This document shows, in pieces, positions 47,031 to 57,926 of a stretch of 64,000 nucleotides of DNA; the first letter of the stretch is position 1; each line of letters begins with the position of its first letter. The stretch comes from Carya illinoinensis (taxonomy: Eukaryota > Streptophyta > Magnoliopsida > Fagales > Juglandaceae), in contig NC_056758.1 in assembly GCF_018687715.1 (NCBI RefSeq), positions 14,192,501-14,256,500 on the forward strand, given 5' to 3'. Below the pieces are notes generated by a model, which saw nothing but the letters and a program-made list of their open reading frames with translations, was not told the origin of the DNA and made no database searches. A program made the position numbers and the translations under genes.

Positions 47031-49600
47031 AAGTGTTTTTGAGATTATACACACAAATATATGTGGACCATTTTCTACCCATTGCCTGAATAGTTAGAGA
47101 TATTTGATCTCATTTATTGACGACTATTCTAGGTATATGTATATCTATCTTTTGAATGAGAACGCTCAAACATTAGATGTTTTTAAAGCTTGTAAAGCAA
47201 AAGTAGAGAATCAAAGTGGAAAGAAAATCAAGATCGTAAGATCTGATAGAGGAGGGGAATATTATGGTAGGCACACAGAATAAGAACAAATGAAGGGTCC
47301 ATTTGTAAATCTCCTTCAAGAGGAAGGTATTGTTGCACAATATTCAAAACTTGGCACACCATAACAAAATGGTTTTGCCAAAAGAAGGAAGCGTACACTA
47401 ATGGATATGGTAAGGAGCATGATTAAGAAATCTAATTTGCAACTTTCCTTGTGGAGTGAAGCTCTTAAAACTGCAGTGTATATATTAATAGAGTTCCATC
47501 CAAGTCTATTTCTATGACACATTTCGAGTTGTGAAAAGGGTGAAAACCTAGTTTAAATCATATACACATATGGGGTTGTCCTGCTGAAGTTAGGATTTAT
47601 AATCCTAACAGAAAGAAGTTAGACCCATGGACAACTAGCGGTTTCTTTATTGGGGATCCAAGTAACTCCAAAGAATATAGATTTTATTTTCCCAGTCATA
47701 GCCATAGAATTGCCGAATCTAAAAATGTAAGGTTTCTTGAGGATGTTGAATTTAGTAGGAGTGTGAGTCCTCAAGAGGTCACTTTTGAGGAAATAACTGA
47801 ACATGCTAGTTTGCCTTCTTTTGGAGGAAGAATGGTTGTCTTGAGGAAAAATAGATTGCAAGATCATGCGGTGACACCAATTCAAAAAAAATATATCCTC
47901 ATAAATGAGGTTCAATCTGAAGTTATTTCACATTTATAGTTTGAGCCAATTGAGTCATCTCTAAATGACAAAGTAGTGGCTTTAAGAAGATCCTCAAGAA
48001 TATGTAGGCCTACTATTCCAGATAATTACATTGTATACCTAATGAGTTTGATTTTGACGTTGGACTTCCAGAAGAACCAAATTATGTTTTCGCAAGCCAT
48101 GAGTGGAGATAAATCTACATTTTGGTTGGATGCCATGAGGAATGAGTTAGAATCCATATATAAGAACCAAGTCTAGGATCTCGTCGAATTACTAGAATGG
48201 GAGAAAACATTTGGCTGCAAATGGGTTTTTAAAACCAAAAGAGATTCTTCTGGTAATGTCGAACGATATAAGGCTAGACTTGTTGTTAAAGGATTCACTC
48301 AGAAGGAAGCCATAGATTATCATGAAACCTTCTCTCTGGTCTCTAAGAAGGATACGTTGAGGATAATCATGATTTTAGTAGCTCATTTTGATTTAGAGCT
48401 ACATCAAATAGATGTGAAAATGGCTTTTCTTAATGGGGATCTTGATGAAGTGGTATACATGAAACAACCTAAGAGTTTCAGTGATGACAGTCAGAAAGTA
48501 TGCAAATTGAAGTCTCTTTATAGACTAAAACAGGCTTCCCGTCAATAGTATTTAAAGTTTCACAAGATTGTTATCTAATACAGTTTTATTGAGAATCTTG
48601 TTGATTAATGTATATACCTTAAGGTTAGTGAGAGCAAATACATTTTCTTAGTCCTATATATAGACGATATTCTTCTTGCAAGCAGTGATTTGGGCTTATT
48701 ACATGAGACTAAACAATTTCTCTCCCAAAACTTTGAAATGAAGGATATGGGTGAAGCATCTTATGTCATTGGAAAAGAGATTCAAAGAGACATGAAACAA
48801 AGAGTCTTAGGACTATCTCAAAAGACCTACATTGAAAAAGGTTCTGCAGAGATTCGGTATGAAAGATTTTAAAGCCTCTGTGGCTCCCATAATCGAAGGT
48901 GATAAATTTCATAAAGGTCAATCACCTGAAAATGTATTGAAATAAGAGCAGATGAAAAATGTGCCTTTTGTAGTGGGTAGCTTGATGTATGCTCAAGTTT
49001 GCACCTGTCCAGACATATGTCTAGTAGTTGGATTATTGGGTTGCTATCAAAGTAACCCAGGTCTTCAACATTGGATAGCTAGGAACCAAGGACTAAATGC
49101 TAACCTGCAAGCATACAGAAAGTTTGCAAGTGGTTGGCTATTCAGATTTAGATTTTGCTGACTGTGTAGATACCAAAAAGTCTACTTTTGGATATATCTT
49201 TCTTCTTACTAAAGGAGCTATATCTTGGAAGAGTATGAAGCAATCTATAGCTGCTACGTCTACTATGGAGGCAAAATTCATTGTGTGCTATGAAGCAACG
49301 ACACAGCTATGTGGTTGAAGAATTTTATTTCTAGTCTTAAAGTTGTTGACTCCATTTAAAGACTAATAAAGATTCTTTATGATAACACCACTGTAGTGTT
49401 CTTCTCAAAAAACAATAAGAGCGGAAGTAGAAGCAAGCATGTTGACATAAAGTATTTAAGTGTGAGAGAGAGCATAAAAAATAATGTGGTGTACATTGAG
49501 TACACCAATACGGATTTAATGTTAGCCGATCCAATGACCAAGGATTTACCGGTAAAGACAGCTTCAGGGTCATGTGGATTGAAGGAGCCTATCTAAAGTG
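47031..49600 (+). pseudogene. Copia pol remnant: integrase, RT, RNase H
   Basis: Integrase blocks with DDYSRYMYIYLL, IVRSDRGGEY and QNGFAKRRKRTLMDMVRSM lie at 47060-47420. RT lies at 47976-48880 with VKMAFLNGDLDEVVYMKQP, LYRLKQASRQ and the active site LYIDDILLASSDLGLL at 48650-48700. RNase H lies at 49130-49550 with DTKKSTFGYIFLL, ISWKSMKQSIAATSTMEA, HVDIKY and IEYTNTDLMLADPMTK. Gag-protease joining sequence is absent and the frames change often. Order and motifs fix it as copia. Confidence 0.82.
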
Positions 49601-49887
49601 TAATCTCTCTCACGTTGCTATATATTCAACAAAGAATAAAGTTGAATTCAATTTTGCTCATAAAATAACGAATTCTTTGTATCCATTGGGTGATTAAGTT
49701 GGACCTAAATGATTTTTATTAGTTGTTCATAAAACATTTTAAAGGATACTCTGTATTGTAACACACGGAAGGGAAATGCTCACTATAAAGAGCAATACCG
49801 CCATGGCTCTTAGGATACCTTGACAGAATTGAGAGCATTATTTTTGGCCGTTTCAGTTTTACCTATTAAGTGAACCAAGTTGGAGAG

Positions 49888-50228
49888 TGTTAGACGTTTG
49901 GTTTTCCTTAAAAACCATTTATCTTCCCTAAGGTGGTTCACTTCATCTATCAAGCATAGATAATTGTCCTTAATAAATAGAGCAGTTAACCCTTATTATT
50001 TTTTGATGGATGAAATAATGATGGTAGCCCAAAGGTTGTAGAAATAATAAGTAAGGGTCCCTAGTCTTGCCTATATAAAAGGGCTTGTGTTTTCCATTAG
50101 ACTTACCTATAAAGTTCTAAGGCAAAAGACTAGAAGTCTCTTTCCTATAGAAAATTTCTACTCTCGAACTCAAATGGTTGGAGGTAAAGATTCTATAGAT
50201 CTTTTTATTCTTTTGAAAGATTTTTATA
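49888..50228 (+). repeat. 3' LTR of the nested copia element
   Basis: A 341-bp LTR homologous to 45399-45792. It ends TTTATA before the GAGTT duplication. TATA box CTATATAAAA at 50071-50080. Confidence 0.87.
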
Positions 50229-50392
50229 GAGTTGAGATAAAAGTTTAAAGTTGAATAAAATATTGTTAGAATATTATTTTTTAATATTATAATTGTTTTG
50301 AGATTTAAAAAAGTTAAATTTTTATTATATTTTGCGTGAAAATTTGAAAAAGTTGTAATGATTAGATGAGATGAGATGAAATGAGTTGAGAT

Positions 50393-51124
50393 TAGAGGTG
50401 TAGAACTGGGTCCGATTTTCTTCCTATCCAGTCTGAAACAAGAAAATCTAGGTGAATCTGGGCGATTATCCGCCTGGATTAGACCCGGGCAAGTAGTTTT
50501 TATTTTTACTTTTTATTTTTTGCGTCTAGAAAACACTGGTTTTGTTGCAAATTTGATCATACAAGCTGTTTGATCAGTACTTGTACAGAAAATATTCAAC
50601 AATGTTATTTATTTTGCAGTGTTATGTATTAGTTTAATTAGTTGTGATGTATTATTATTTATTTTGTTCTTTGTAAATTTATGTTTTGCATTATGATCTA
50701 ACAACAATATTATCTATTTTGCATTTTTATTTATTTTGTTCTTTAATTTCTTTCTCTTTTTTTTATAAATCTTTGTAAAAATGTTTAAATTATTTTTCAA
50801 AAACAATCTAGACAATTTAAGCATGATATTAGAATTTTGGTTTTTAAAAAAAGTGCTATAAAAACATTTTTCTAAGGTTTAAAATCTTTTTTTTTATTTT
50901 TTATTTTTTATTTTTATTTTTAAAATGGTATTAAAACTCCGGTTATAACTCGGATATCCGGGTTTATAGTAAAAAAAAAAGTGAAAAATCCCGATATCCG
51001 GTTACAATCTGGATATTCACCCAGATTGTTTTCGGATTAATCCGAACTGATTACCGCTTGGATTTTAGCATCCGGATTTGGTTATGGTCAGATATCTAGA
51101 TCTGGATTCGGTTGCATACCCCTA
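50393..51124. mobile_element. Non-coding DNA element nested in MITE copy B
   Basis: The left end AGAGGTGTAGAACTGGGTCC and the right end GGATTCGGTTGCATACCCCT form imperfect inverted repeats, and MITE copy B sequence continues on both sides. The interior has CCGGATATCCGG-like and T-rich sequence and no open frame. The ends resemble AGGGGTGTGCA-type short elements; the superfamily is not assigned. Confidence 0.5.
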
Positions 51125-51547
51125 ATTGAAATCAACTCTAAATCCAAACGGCTTATAAATGGCAGACCTTAATGCTGAGAAAAAAACTATATATTCACAC
51201 CTTAATTAATCATGATCAAGCGTATAATGCAAAATACTGGTATATGAACAATAAAAAGGTACATGCACACGATAGACCATTATTCCACAATCATCAGGTT
51301 ACACCAAAGCCTTGGGTGGGTTCTAAAGAAATTATTAGCGAGTTTGGAACTCTTAAACCATTTATGTGATGTGCTTGTTAATACTTAATTTTCAGAAGAT
51401 TTTAATTACTATAATAATGATTTCTTCTATCTACTATAATTTTTTTGGTAAGAAACTAAACTAAAAGAAGAATTGATGAGATACTTGATACTCCTGACAA
51501 AATATTTCACTTGCAATTATTGTCGCCTAGAAGAAATAGAGGCTACA

Positions 51548-51735
51548 TTTGAATGTTGAGATAAGTTGCATTGAGTTGAGTTGTAAATAATAGTATTTAT
51601 GGATCCCATTGAGATGGGTATAACTTTTTTAGACTCATATGAGTTTATTTATTTATTTATATTTTATAAAATAGTAAAAAGTTAGTGGGTTCCTTCAATA
51701 ATTGGTTTGAAATGAATTGAGACAGGAGCGGCACA
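51548..51735. mobile_element. MITE-like sequence with TTTGAATGTTGAGA motif
   Basis: ACATTTGAATGTTGAGATAAGTTG begins a block that includes GTTGAGTTGTAAATAATAGT and ends near GGTTTGAAATGAATTGAGACAGG. It looks like a relative of the TGTTTGGAT-GTTGAGATGAG type of plant MITE. No clean terminal repeat is visible. Confidence 0.3.
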
Positions 51736-52053
51736 TCCTCCTTGAGGTGCTCTAATATGTTGCACCGTCAGTTGACGTAGAGGAGGGAGGTGCTCCCGAC
51801 GCCACCAACTCCCCATTTCTCAAGAAATTTGGGTCGAGGGCATGCTAGACACAAGAATCAAGATCATATGCCCTTACGTGAATTAATTTGTTCTCCTATT
51901 ATTAGAGTTTGACGTAGCATATTTTTTGTTTTAGGCATATGGTACTCTAACGTCGAGTAATCTCTGTTTTTTCACTAAAAATTTTATATCTGAAACCTGA
52001 CATGTGCACTTTCATCCGGATGAGGCACTCCTAACCCAAACAAATTTTGGGTG

Positions 52054-52362
52054 TTAACCATTTGCTTGGCACCATGGAATCTCTTGCCAGGACTTTTTTC
52101 GAGGGATGGGGCGCCATAGTAGTAAGCAGCTCACGTATAGTACTTTTTGACTTTCTATACATCTGCTTACCTTGAAAGGCCTCTCAATGTCTACAATCCA
52201 CCTTTCCACTTTCATTGATCCTTCATTACCAAAAAATCTTGGGTAACAGTAAACTAAAAGTCGTTGGTACGTACACTCCCGTTGCTCTTTCCTAGGGAGG
52301 TTGAATTTTTGTATCTGCATTTGGCATTGGTAGAATTCGTGTTGTTGTTGCAACAAATCCAT
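52054..52362 (-). pseudogene. Fragment of a gypsy-type gag
   Basis: A minus-strand frame has FFGNEGSMKVERWIVDIERPFKV followed by CIESQKVLYVSCLL. It lines up with the gag domain of the neighbouring Tekay-type element (EEDPLQAGKWIKDLKRTFEV, CTEAQQVLYANYLL at 55150-55260), in the opposite orientation. Nothing of pol is adjacent, so it is an isolated relic. It sits about 200 bases left of the complete Tekay-type element. Confidence 0.6.
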
Positions 52363-52556
52363 ATTACCTTTCCAAAAAGGTAAGGACTGACTTGACTATG
52401 GAAAGAGTAGATTATAAACATAACAAAGAGTGTATGCAACCCCAACTACAGAACTGACTTATAGCTAATTTAGTTACCACGGTCGTAAAGAGAACTTGAA
52501 CTCAAGGAACTCCTTATTGCACATTCCGTTATGTTAAGGTTAAAGAATACCATGCA

Positions 52557-54597
52557 TGTGATGACCCGCTTTTACGTGCATTATCACTGAAGGGTTGTTT
52601 TTAATTTAATTAATATATTGATTTATTTATTTAAAATTATTGTGTTTTAAATTGGTTTTTAATTTATTGGATGTTGTTTTTAATTTATTTAGTCGTTTTA
52701 CGGTTTTTAATATCGTTTTCGGCGTATCTGTTTTGGTTTCCGAAGTGAGCATTGGACCTCAATTCTTTTCCCTCATCTTTTCTTTTTCACTTTTCTTTTT
52801 TTTTTCTTCTTTCTCTTTTTCTTCTTTTTCTTTCTTTCTTTCTCTTCCTCCCGGTTCTCTCCCGCGCGACTCTCTCTCTCCACACCCATTTCCGTTCGTT
52901 TTTCTCTCTCCACCCAGAACCACCGCCGCCGGCCACCATGCGGCACACCACCCACATAGTTTTCTTCCCCTCTGGCCGGTGATCACCCCCACCAAGTTTC
53001 ACCACCATCCGAGCTGCCGTTTAGCCGGAATAGTCACTCAAAGCCGAACGGCTTTTGCTCCGATTTGCCGCCGTCGCTCCACCTCCGGCCACGACCTCTT
53101 CACCACTTAATCACCAACTCCTTCCTGTCCTAACCCACCCATTTTCGGCCTCAATCCGTCGTTGGAACAGTCCCCACGAGCTAGCTTTCCGATTTGGGTA
53201 TTTTGGCCTCCTACCGCCATTTTCGCCGCCACCCATGGCCAAACTCCACTTCCCTTAGCTTCATAAACATCCCTAGACCATTCCCTATCAATCCCGAGCT
53301 TTGGTTTATCCCCGTTCAAAAGTAGGTATTTTACAACCCACGGCCACAGTGAAATTTCACTGTTACATTGCTTTTCCTTCACCGATTGCTGCGCACCGAT
53401 ACATCAAAAATTAATATATAGCACTGTAAATATTTTCCAAACCCTACTTTTAGATTTAAATATATTTTTCTCATTCAATAAATATTTATCTGTTGGTTGG
53501 TTGATTCCGGAATGAGTCCGAGGAGTTCGGGGGTCGGATGGATTGAGGACGGAGTGCTTGGTTTTGATTGTTTGTGATTGCTTGGTTATTTGTGCTATGA
53601 GGCGTGCGTTACATATTGCATACATGTACATTTTAATTAAATTGAGAAAATCCCGTTTTATTAGCGTAAATGGATTTTGGGAGCTTGTGTCTTACGAGCC
53701 CAAGTCGGGATGGGTTATTATCTCGGTGGAGCTCCTCTGGTCACTCAGAAGCGTAATATACTGAGTGACGTCCCTTGAGTTGTCGCTGGGCGACGACGGG
53801 AGCGGGGGCTAGGGGATGCTTGGCTACGAATGCGGCGGGCACGGAACTGGGCATCGCTCTACGCACCGACTCCGTGGCCCTTTGCTGGCGAGGGCTAGAG
53901 GATGATTGGCTATGAATGCGCAGGGCTCGAAACTGGGCATCGCTCGTTTAGGTGTCACACGCCTGGTCGTTACCTGCGGTGTGGCATAGGAGTCAGGGTG
54001 TGCGGATGACCCCTAGGGGAGGTCATGATGCATACGGATTAATTGGTTAATGATTTGAGTTGGATATGGGCCAAATGTGACTTTTAGCGGGATATTTGGA
54101 AAGGTTATGTTTTTGGGCAAAATGGAATTTTTGGCGTGCGTGGAAAAATATGATTTCATGGGTTTTGAGCATTGGCATCCTTTCATGCATATTGTTTGAG
54201 TTTTATATGTTTTTATCTAGTGGTGTTTGGATTTTACTTACCTGCGGCACCATTTTTGGTACCGTAGATTTTGGTGCAGAGTTCGAGGAAGAGGAGGCTG
54301 AGCCCGAGGATGCGGCTCCGTCGGAGTTCTGAGTTGAAGTTAATATCTTGTTGTTGCTTTGAATAATATTTGTGTTACGTAATATTTTATTATGTATGTT
54401 TTAAACATCTTTATATTTAAACAAGAAAAATTCTGGTACTTAGTTATATGACTTTGCTATCCGCTGCGTATTTCTTCGTGCACATTTGTTGCTTTTACAC
54501 ACACTTGACACTCGTCGATAGGATGGTGACTCGGGTTGTCATTATCCGGACGTCTCGATTTTCTCGTGTCCGTGCGTGGGGACTTGGGGGCGTCACA
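52557..54597 (+). repeat. 5' LTR of the complete Tekay-type element
   Basis: Begins TGTGATGACCCGC and ends GGGGGCGTCACA. A tandem duplication of about 85 bases (GGGCTAG.GGATG.TTGGCTA...GAACTGGGCATCGCTC) at 53805-53945 is also in the 3' LTR but single in the split element. Open frames inside are not supported as genes. Confidence 0.95.
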
Positions 54598-54599
54598 GG

Positions 54600-54611
54600 T
54601 GGTATCAGAGC
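54600..54611 (+). other. Primer binding site, initiator tRNA-Met type
   Basis: TGGTATCAGAGC lies two bases after the 5' LTR, matching the tRNA-iMet primer sites of chromoviruses. Confidence 0.9.
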
Positions 54612-54887
54612 GGTTTGGCTCTAGGTAAAACTACATGTCCTGTAAGTAGTACCAGAATATTTTTTAAAGTTGTGTTTTAAAAACTTTTTTTAAGTAAAGT
54701 TGCTATTTGACATGCTTTATTTGTTTTATTTGTTTGAGCTTGTTTGCTTGTTTTTATTTATCTAGTTATGTTTTTGCATGCTAGTTTCTTTTGGTTCTTA
54801 TTGTATGGTTTAGTTTTGGTTTTTGGTTTATGTTGGTTTTATTTGTTTTCTTAAAGGGGGTCAAAGGTTGTGTTGTGGCAGGAAAAA

Positions 54888-56017
54888 TGGTGAAACCAAG
54901 GAAATCTACTCAGGAGCTACAGGAGGATACATCGAGAGATGACTCCATAGTCCAAGCAATACGGCAGACGATGGAGTTCATGCAATAGAATTTTAGGCCG
55001 CAACGAGGAGGGCTTTGTCCACAACAAGGAGGGCTTTGGCCACAACCAGGAGGTCCTTAGCCACATCAGGGAGGGCCTAATAGCATGGTGCAAGCCTGAT
55101 GTACCTATGAGCGCTTTCTGGAGCATAGAACTCCACACTTCACTGGAGAAGAGGATCCACTTCAAGCTGGAAAGTGGATCAAAGACTTGAAAAGAACTTT
55201 TGAGGTGTGTGGTTGCACTGAGGCACAACAAGTGCTCTACGCCAACTATCTGTTGCAAGGCACCGCTTCTGATTGGTGGGATACCAAGAGGGTAATGCTG
55301 GAATCAGAATTGGGATCTTTCGCCACTATGACCCGGCAGCGTTTCAAGAAAGAGTTTAAGGATCGCTTCTTTCCCGTTTCTGTAAGGAAGCAAAAGGCAA
55401 GAGAGTTCTCAAGTTTGGTCCAAGGGAGCATGACAGTGGAACAGTACACCCGAAGATTTATAGAACTTGGGTGATTTGCTCCCCACCTCATCGCCATAGA
55501 GGAAATGCGAACCGAGCATTTTCAGGAGGGTCTACGTCCCGATATACGCCGTATGGTGGTCAGTCACTGGATATCCACTTTTCAGGATTTAGTGGATGTG
55601 GCCACCCTTATAGAGTGAGAGAATAATCTAAGTATGGGCTCCCCTCCAGGACATAAGAGGCGGAGTTTTTTTGGTGAAGGAAGTAGCTCGGGTTCGCCTC
55701 AGAAATTTGTTCAGCGGACCGGAACTCGACCGCAAGCATCCTAAGGTGTTCATATGGGAGGACGGGTGCCAATTTGTGGAGTTTTAATAGAGCTCATGAG
55801 GGCGAGTGTCGGCTGAGTGGTAGACTCCAGTGTTACCGATGCGGCCAAGTGGAACATATTGCTCGTGAGTGCCCCGTCAGAGTTCAAGGAAGCCGTGGAG
55901 GTAGACGCGGTGGAAGAACAAATCCAAGACAAGCAGTGCAAGCTCGGGTTTATGCTGTCACACCCGGAGATGTGGATGATGAGGCACCAGTGACCCATGA
56001 TGCTGGAGTAATTGCAG
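54888..56017 (+). pseudogene. Tekay-type gag
   Basis: The frame starts at an ATG near 54888 (MVKPRKSTQEL), with a TAG at 54986-54988 and further stops to about 55100. The Gag domain at 55130-55480 has FTGEEDPLQAGKWI, FEVCGCTEAQQVLYANYLLQ, WWDTKR and FPVSVRKQKAREFSSLVQGS. A stop at 55472-55474 follows, and the frame then changes near 55780 in a T-run. The end carries a zinc knuckle CYRCGQVEHIAREC (CX2CX4HX4C) and an RG-rich stretch, then runs into a putative 5' splice site at 56018. Gag would package element RNA. Confidence 0.85.
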
Positions 56018-56115
56018 GTATGGATTTAATTTAATTTAATGTTGGATTTGATTTTTGGTGTATTTTGGTTTCTCCTTTGTTTTTTGGATTTCATGGGTTA
56101 ATGTGTTTGGTTCAG
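56018..56115 (+). other. Putative 98-bp intron between gag and protease
   Basis: The segment begins GTATGG, ends TTTGGTTCAG, is very T-rich, and carries in-frame stops (TTTAATTTAATTTAA). Upstream gag lies in one frame and downstream protease in another; removing exactly these 98 bases puts them in register and joins ATTGCAG to GGAGAGTCC in a plausible gag-protease junction. A branch-point-like GGTTAATG lies about 20 bases before the 3' end. There is no RNA evidence, so the intron is an inference. Confidence 0.6.
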
Positions 56116-57926
56116 GGAGAGTCCGTTTATATGTGTTTTATGCTTGCACTTTGTTTGATTCTGGTGCGTCACAGTCGTTTGTATCTTCCACGTTTGCTCA
56201 GATGTGTAATTTGGTCATGGAACCTTTGCCGAAGTCATTGATAGTGGCTCTACCTAATGGTTAAATGGTGTGGTGTTCCAAAGTTGCTTTGGGATGCCCA
56301 TTAAATTTTGATGGAAGGTTCTTGAATGCTGATTTGGTGGTGTTTAAGCTGTTGGGTTTTGATATCATTCTCAGGATGGATTGACTATACCGATATTCTG
56401 CGAGTATTAATTGTAGAAGTCGGGTAATTAGCTTTCAGCTTCCAGATGGTGATTTTCTAGAATTTACGGGAAGTAAGTTAAAAGAAAAGCTGGTAATTAT
56501 ATTGGCAATTCAAGCAAGTAGAGAGATTGCATGGGGAGCGGATGCCTTCTTAGTTCAGATGGTGTCTACGCCGTCTGAGAAGAAGTTTTTGGTAGACATT
56601 CCAGTTGTGGAATAATTTCCCAATGTGTTTGTAGATGACTTGCCTGGGCTACCCCTTGTTCGAGAAATGTTGTTTGTTATAGACTTAGAACCTGAAGTGG
56701 CTCCTGTACATAAAACTCCTTACCGCATGGCATCGGCTGAATTAAAAGAGTTGAAGACTCAGTTGCAAGAGTTGGTAGATAAGGGGTTCATTCAACCAAG
56801 TACTTCGCCGTGGGGTGCGCCAGTTCTGTTTGTTAAAAAGAAAAATGGAACCCTCCATATATGCATTGATTATCGTGAATTAAATAAGGTGACCATCAAG
56901 AATAAATATCCTCTCCCACGGATCGATGATTTATTTGATCAACTTCAAGGAGCAGCTGTGTTCTCGAAGATTGATTTGAGGTCGGGATACTACCAGTTGA
57001 GGATCAGAGACAAGGATGTGCCCAAAACTGCTTTCAGGTCGAGATATGGGCATTATGAATTTAAGGTGATGTCGTTTGGATTAGCCAATGCCCCTGCTGC
57101 TTTCATGGATTTAATGAATCGAGTATTTCGACCTTATCTGGATTCCTTTGTGGTAGTATTCATTGATGATATTTTGATTTATTCCCGAGATGTTGAAGAG
57201 CATGTGTATCATCTTCGTCTAGTTCTTGGGAAATTGAGAGAACACCAGTTGTATGCCAAGTTCAGTAAGTGTGAATTCTGGTTGGAGGAAGTCAAATTTC
57301 ATAGGCATGTGATTTCCCGAGACGGAGTGGCTGTTGATCCTAGTAAGGTGGAAGCCATTTTGTCATGGCAGCGTCCGACTACAGTGCACGAGATCCGGAG
57401 TTTCTTGGGACTTGTCGGATATTACCGAAGATTTGTGGAGGGATTTGCTCGCCTATCCGGACCGCTCACAGCGTTGACCAGAAAGAATGCAAAATTTGTT
57501 TGGTCAGATAAGTGTGAGAGAAGCTTCCAAGAATTAAAGAACAGGTTGACGACAGCACCAGTGTTAGCGCTTCCAGAACCGCATAAGCCATTCGTAGTCT
57601 TCAGCGATGCGTCGAAATTCGGATTGGGTTGTGTCCTTATGCAGGAAGGATGGGTTGTTGCTTATGGATCTCGTCAGCTAAAGGATCATGAGAAGAATTA
57701 TCCGACGCACGATTTGGAATTGGTTGCAATCGTTTTTGCTCTTAAGATCTGGCGGCACTTTTTGTATGGGGAAGCTTGTGAAGTATACACTGATCACAAG
57801 AGCTTGAAGCACTTGTTTTCCCAGAAGAATCTGAACATGAGGCAGAGACGATGGTTGGAGTTAATCAGTGACTACTAGTGCGAGATCAAGTATCATTCGG
57901 GGAAGGCAAATATAGTTGCTGATGCT
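56116..57926 (+). pseudogene. Tekay-type pol: protease, RT, RNase H
   Basis: Protease at 56140-56260 has CTLFDSGASQSFVS. Stops lie at 56262-56264, 56382-56384 and 56613-56615. RT is open from 56625, with [51 protein letters not shown] and active site [25 protein letters not shown] follows. RNase H has [36 protein letters not shown] and [14 protein letters not shown] at 57876-57878 falls after it. All segments share one frame. The enzyme copies the element RNA and removes it from the hybrid. Confidence 0.92.

Larger units (their letters stand above)
45399..50228 (+). mobile_element. Complete but decayed Ty1/copia element
   Basis: Two short LTRs (45399-45792 and 49888-50228) enclose gag-pol remains in copia order. 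The 5-bp repeat GAGTT at 45394-45398 and 50229-50233 is the target duplication. The LTRs differ by many substitutions and about 50 bases of indels, so the insertion is old. It lies inside Tourist-like MITE copy B. Confidence 0.88.
45362..51152 (+). mobile_element. Tourist-like MITE copy B, interrupted twice
   Basis: The left end GGCGAGGTTTAGATAGCGAGTTGAG is at 45362. The body resumes at 50229 (GAGTTGAGATAAAAGTT...AAGTTGTAATGATTAGATGAGATG) and the right end (CTAAATCCAAACGGC) is at 51138-51152. The first gap is the copia element 45399-50228, the second the DNA element 50393-51124. Once the inserts are set aside the pieces correspond to copy A in reverse orientation. Confidence 0.7.

Noticed and set aside
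51172..51369. 65-codon plus-strand open frame
   Set aside because: Too short, begins within decayed MITE flank and resembles nothing known.
54600..54611. Possible tRNA gene at primer sites
   Set aside because: Only the complement of a tRNA 3' end is present; no cloverleaf can be formed.
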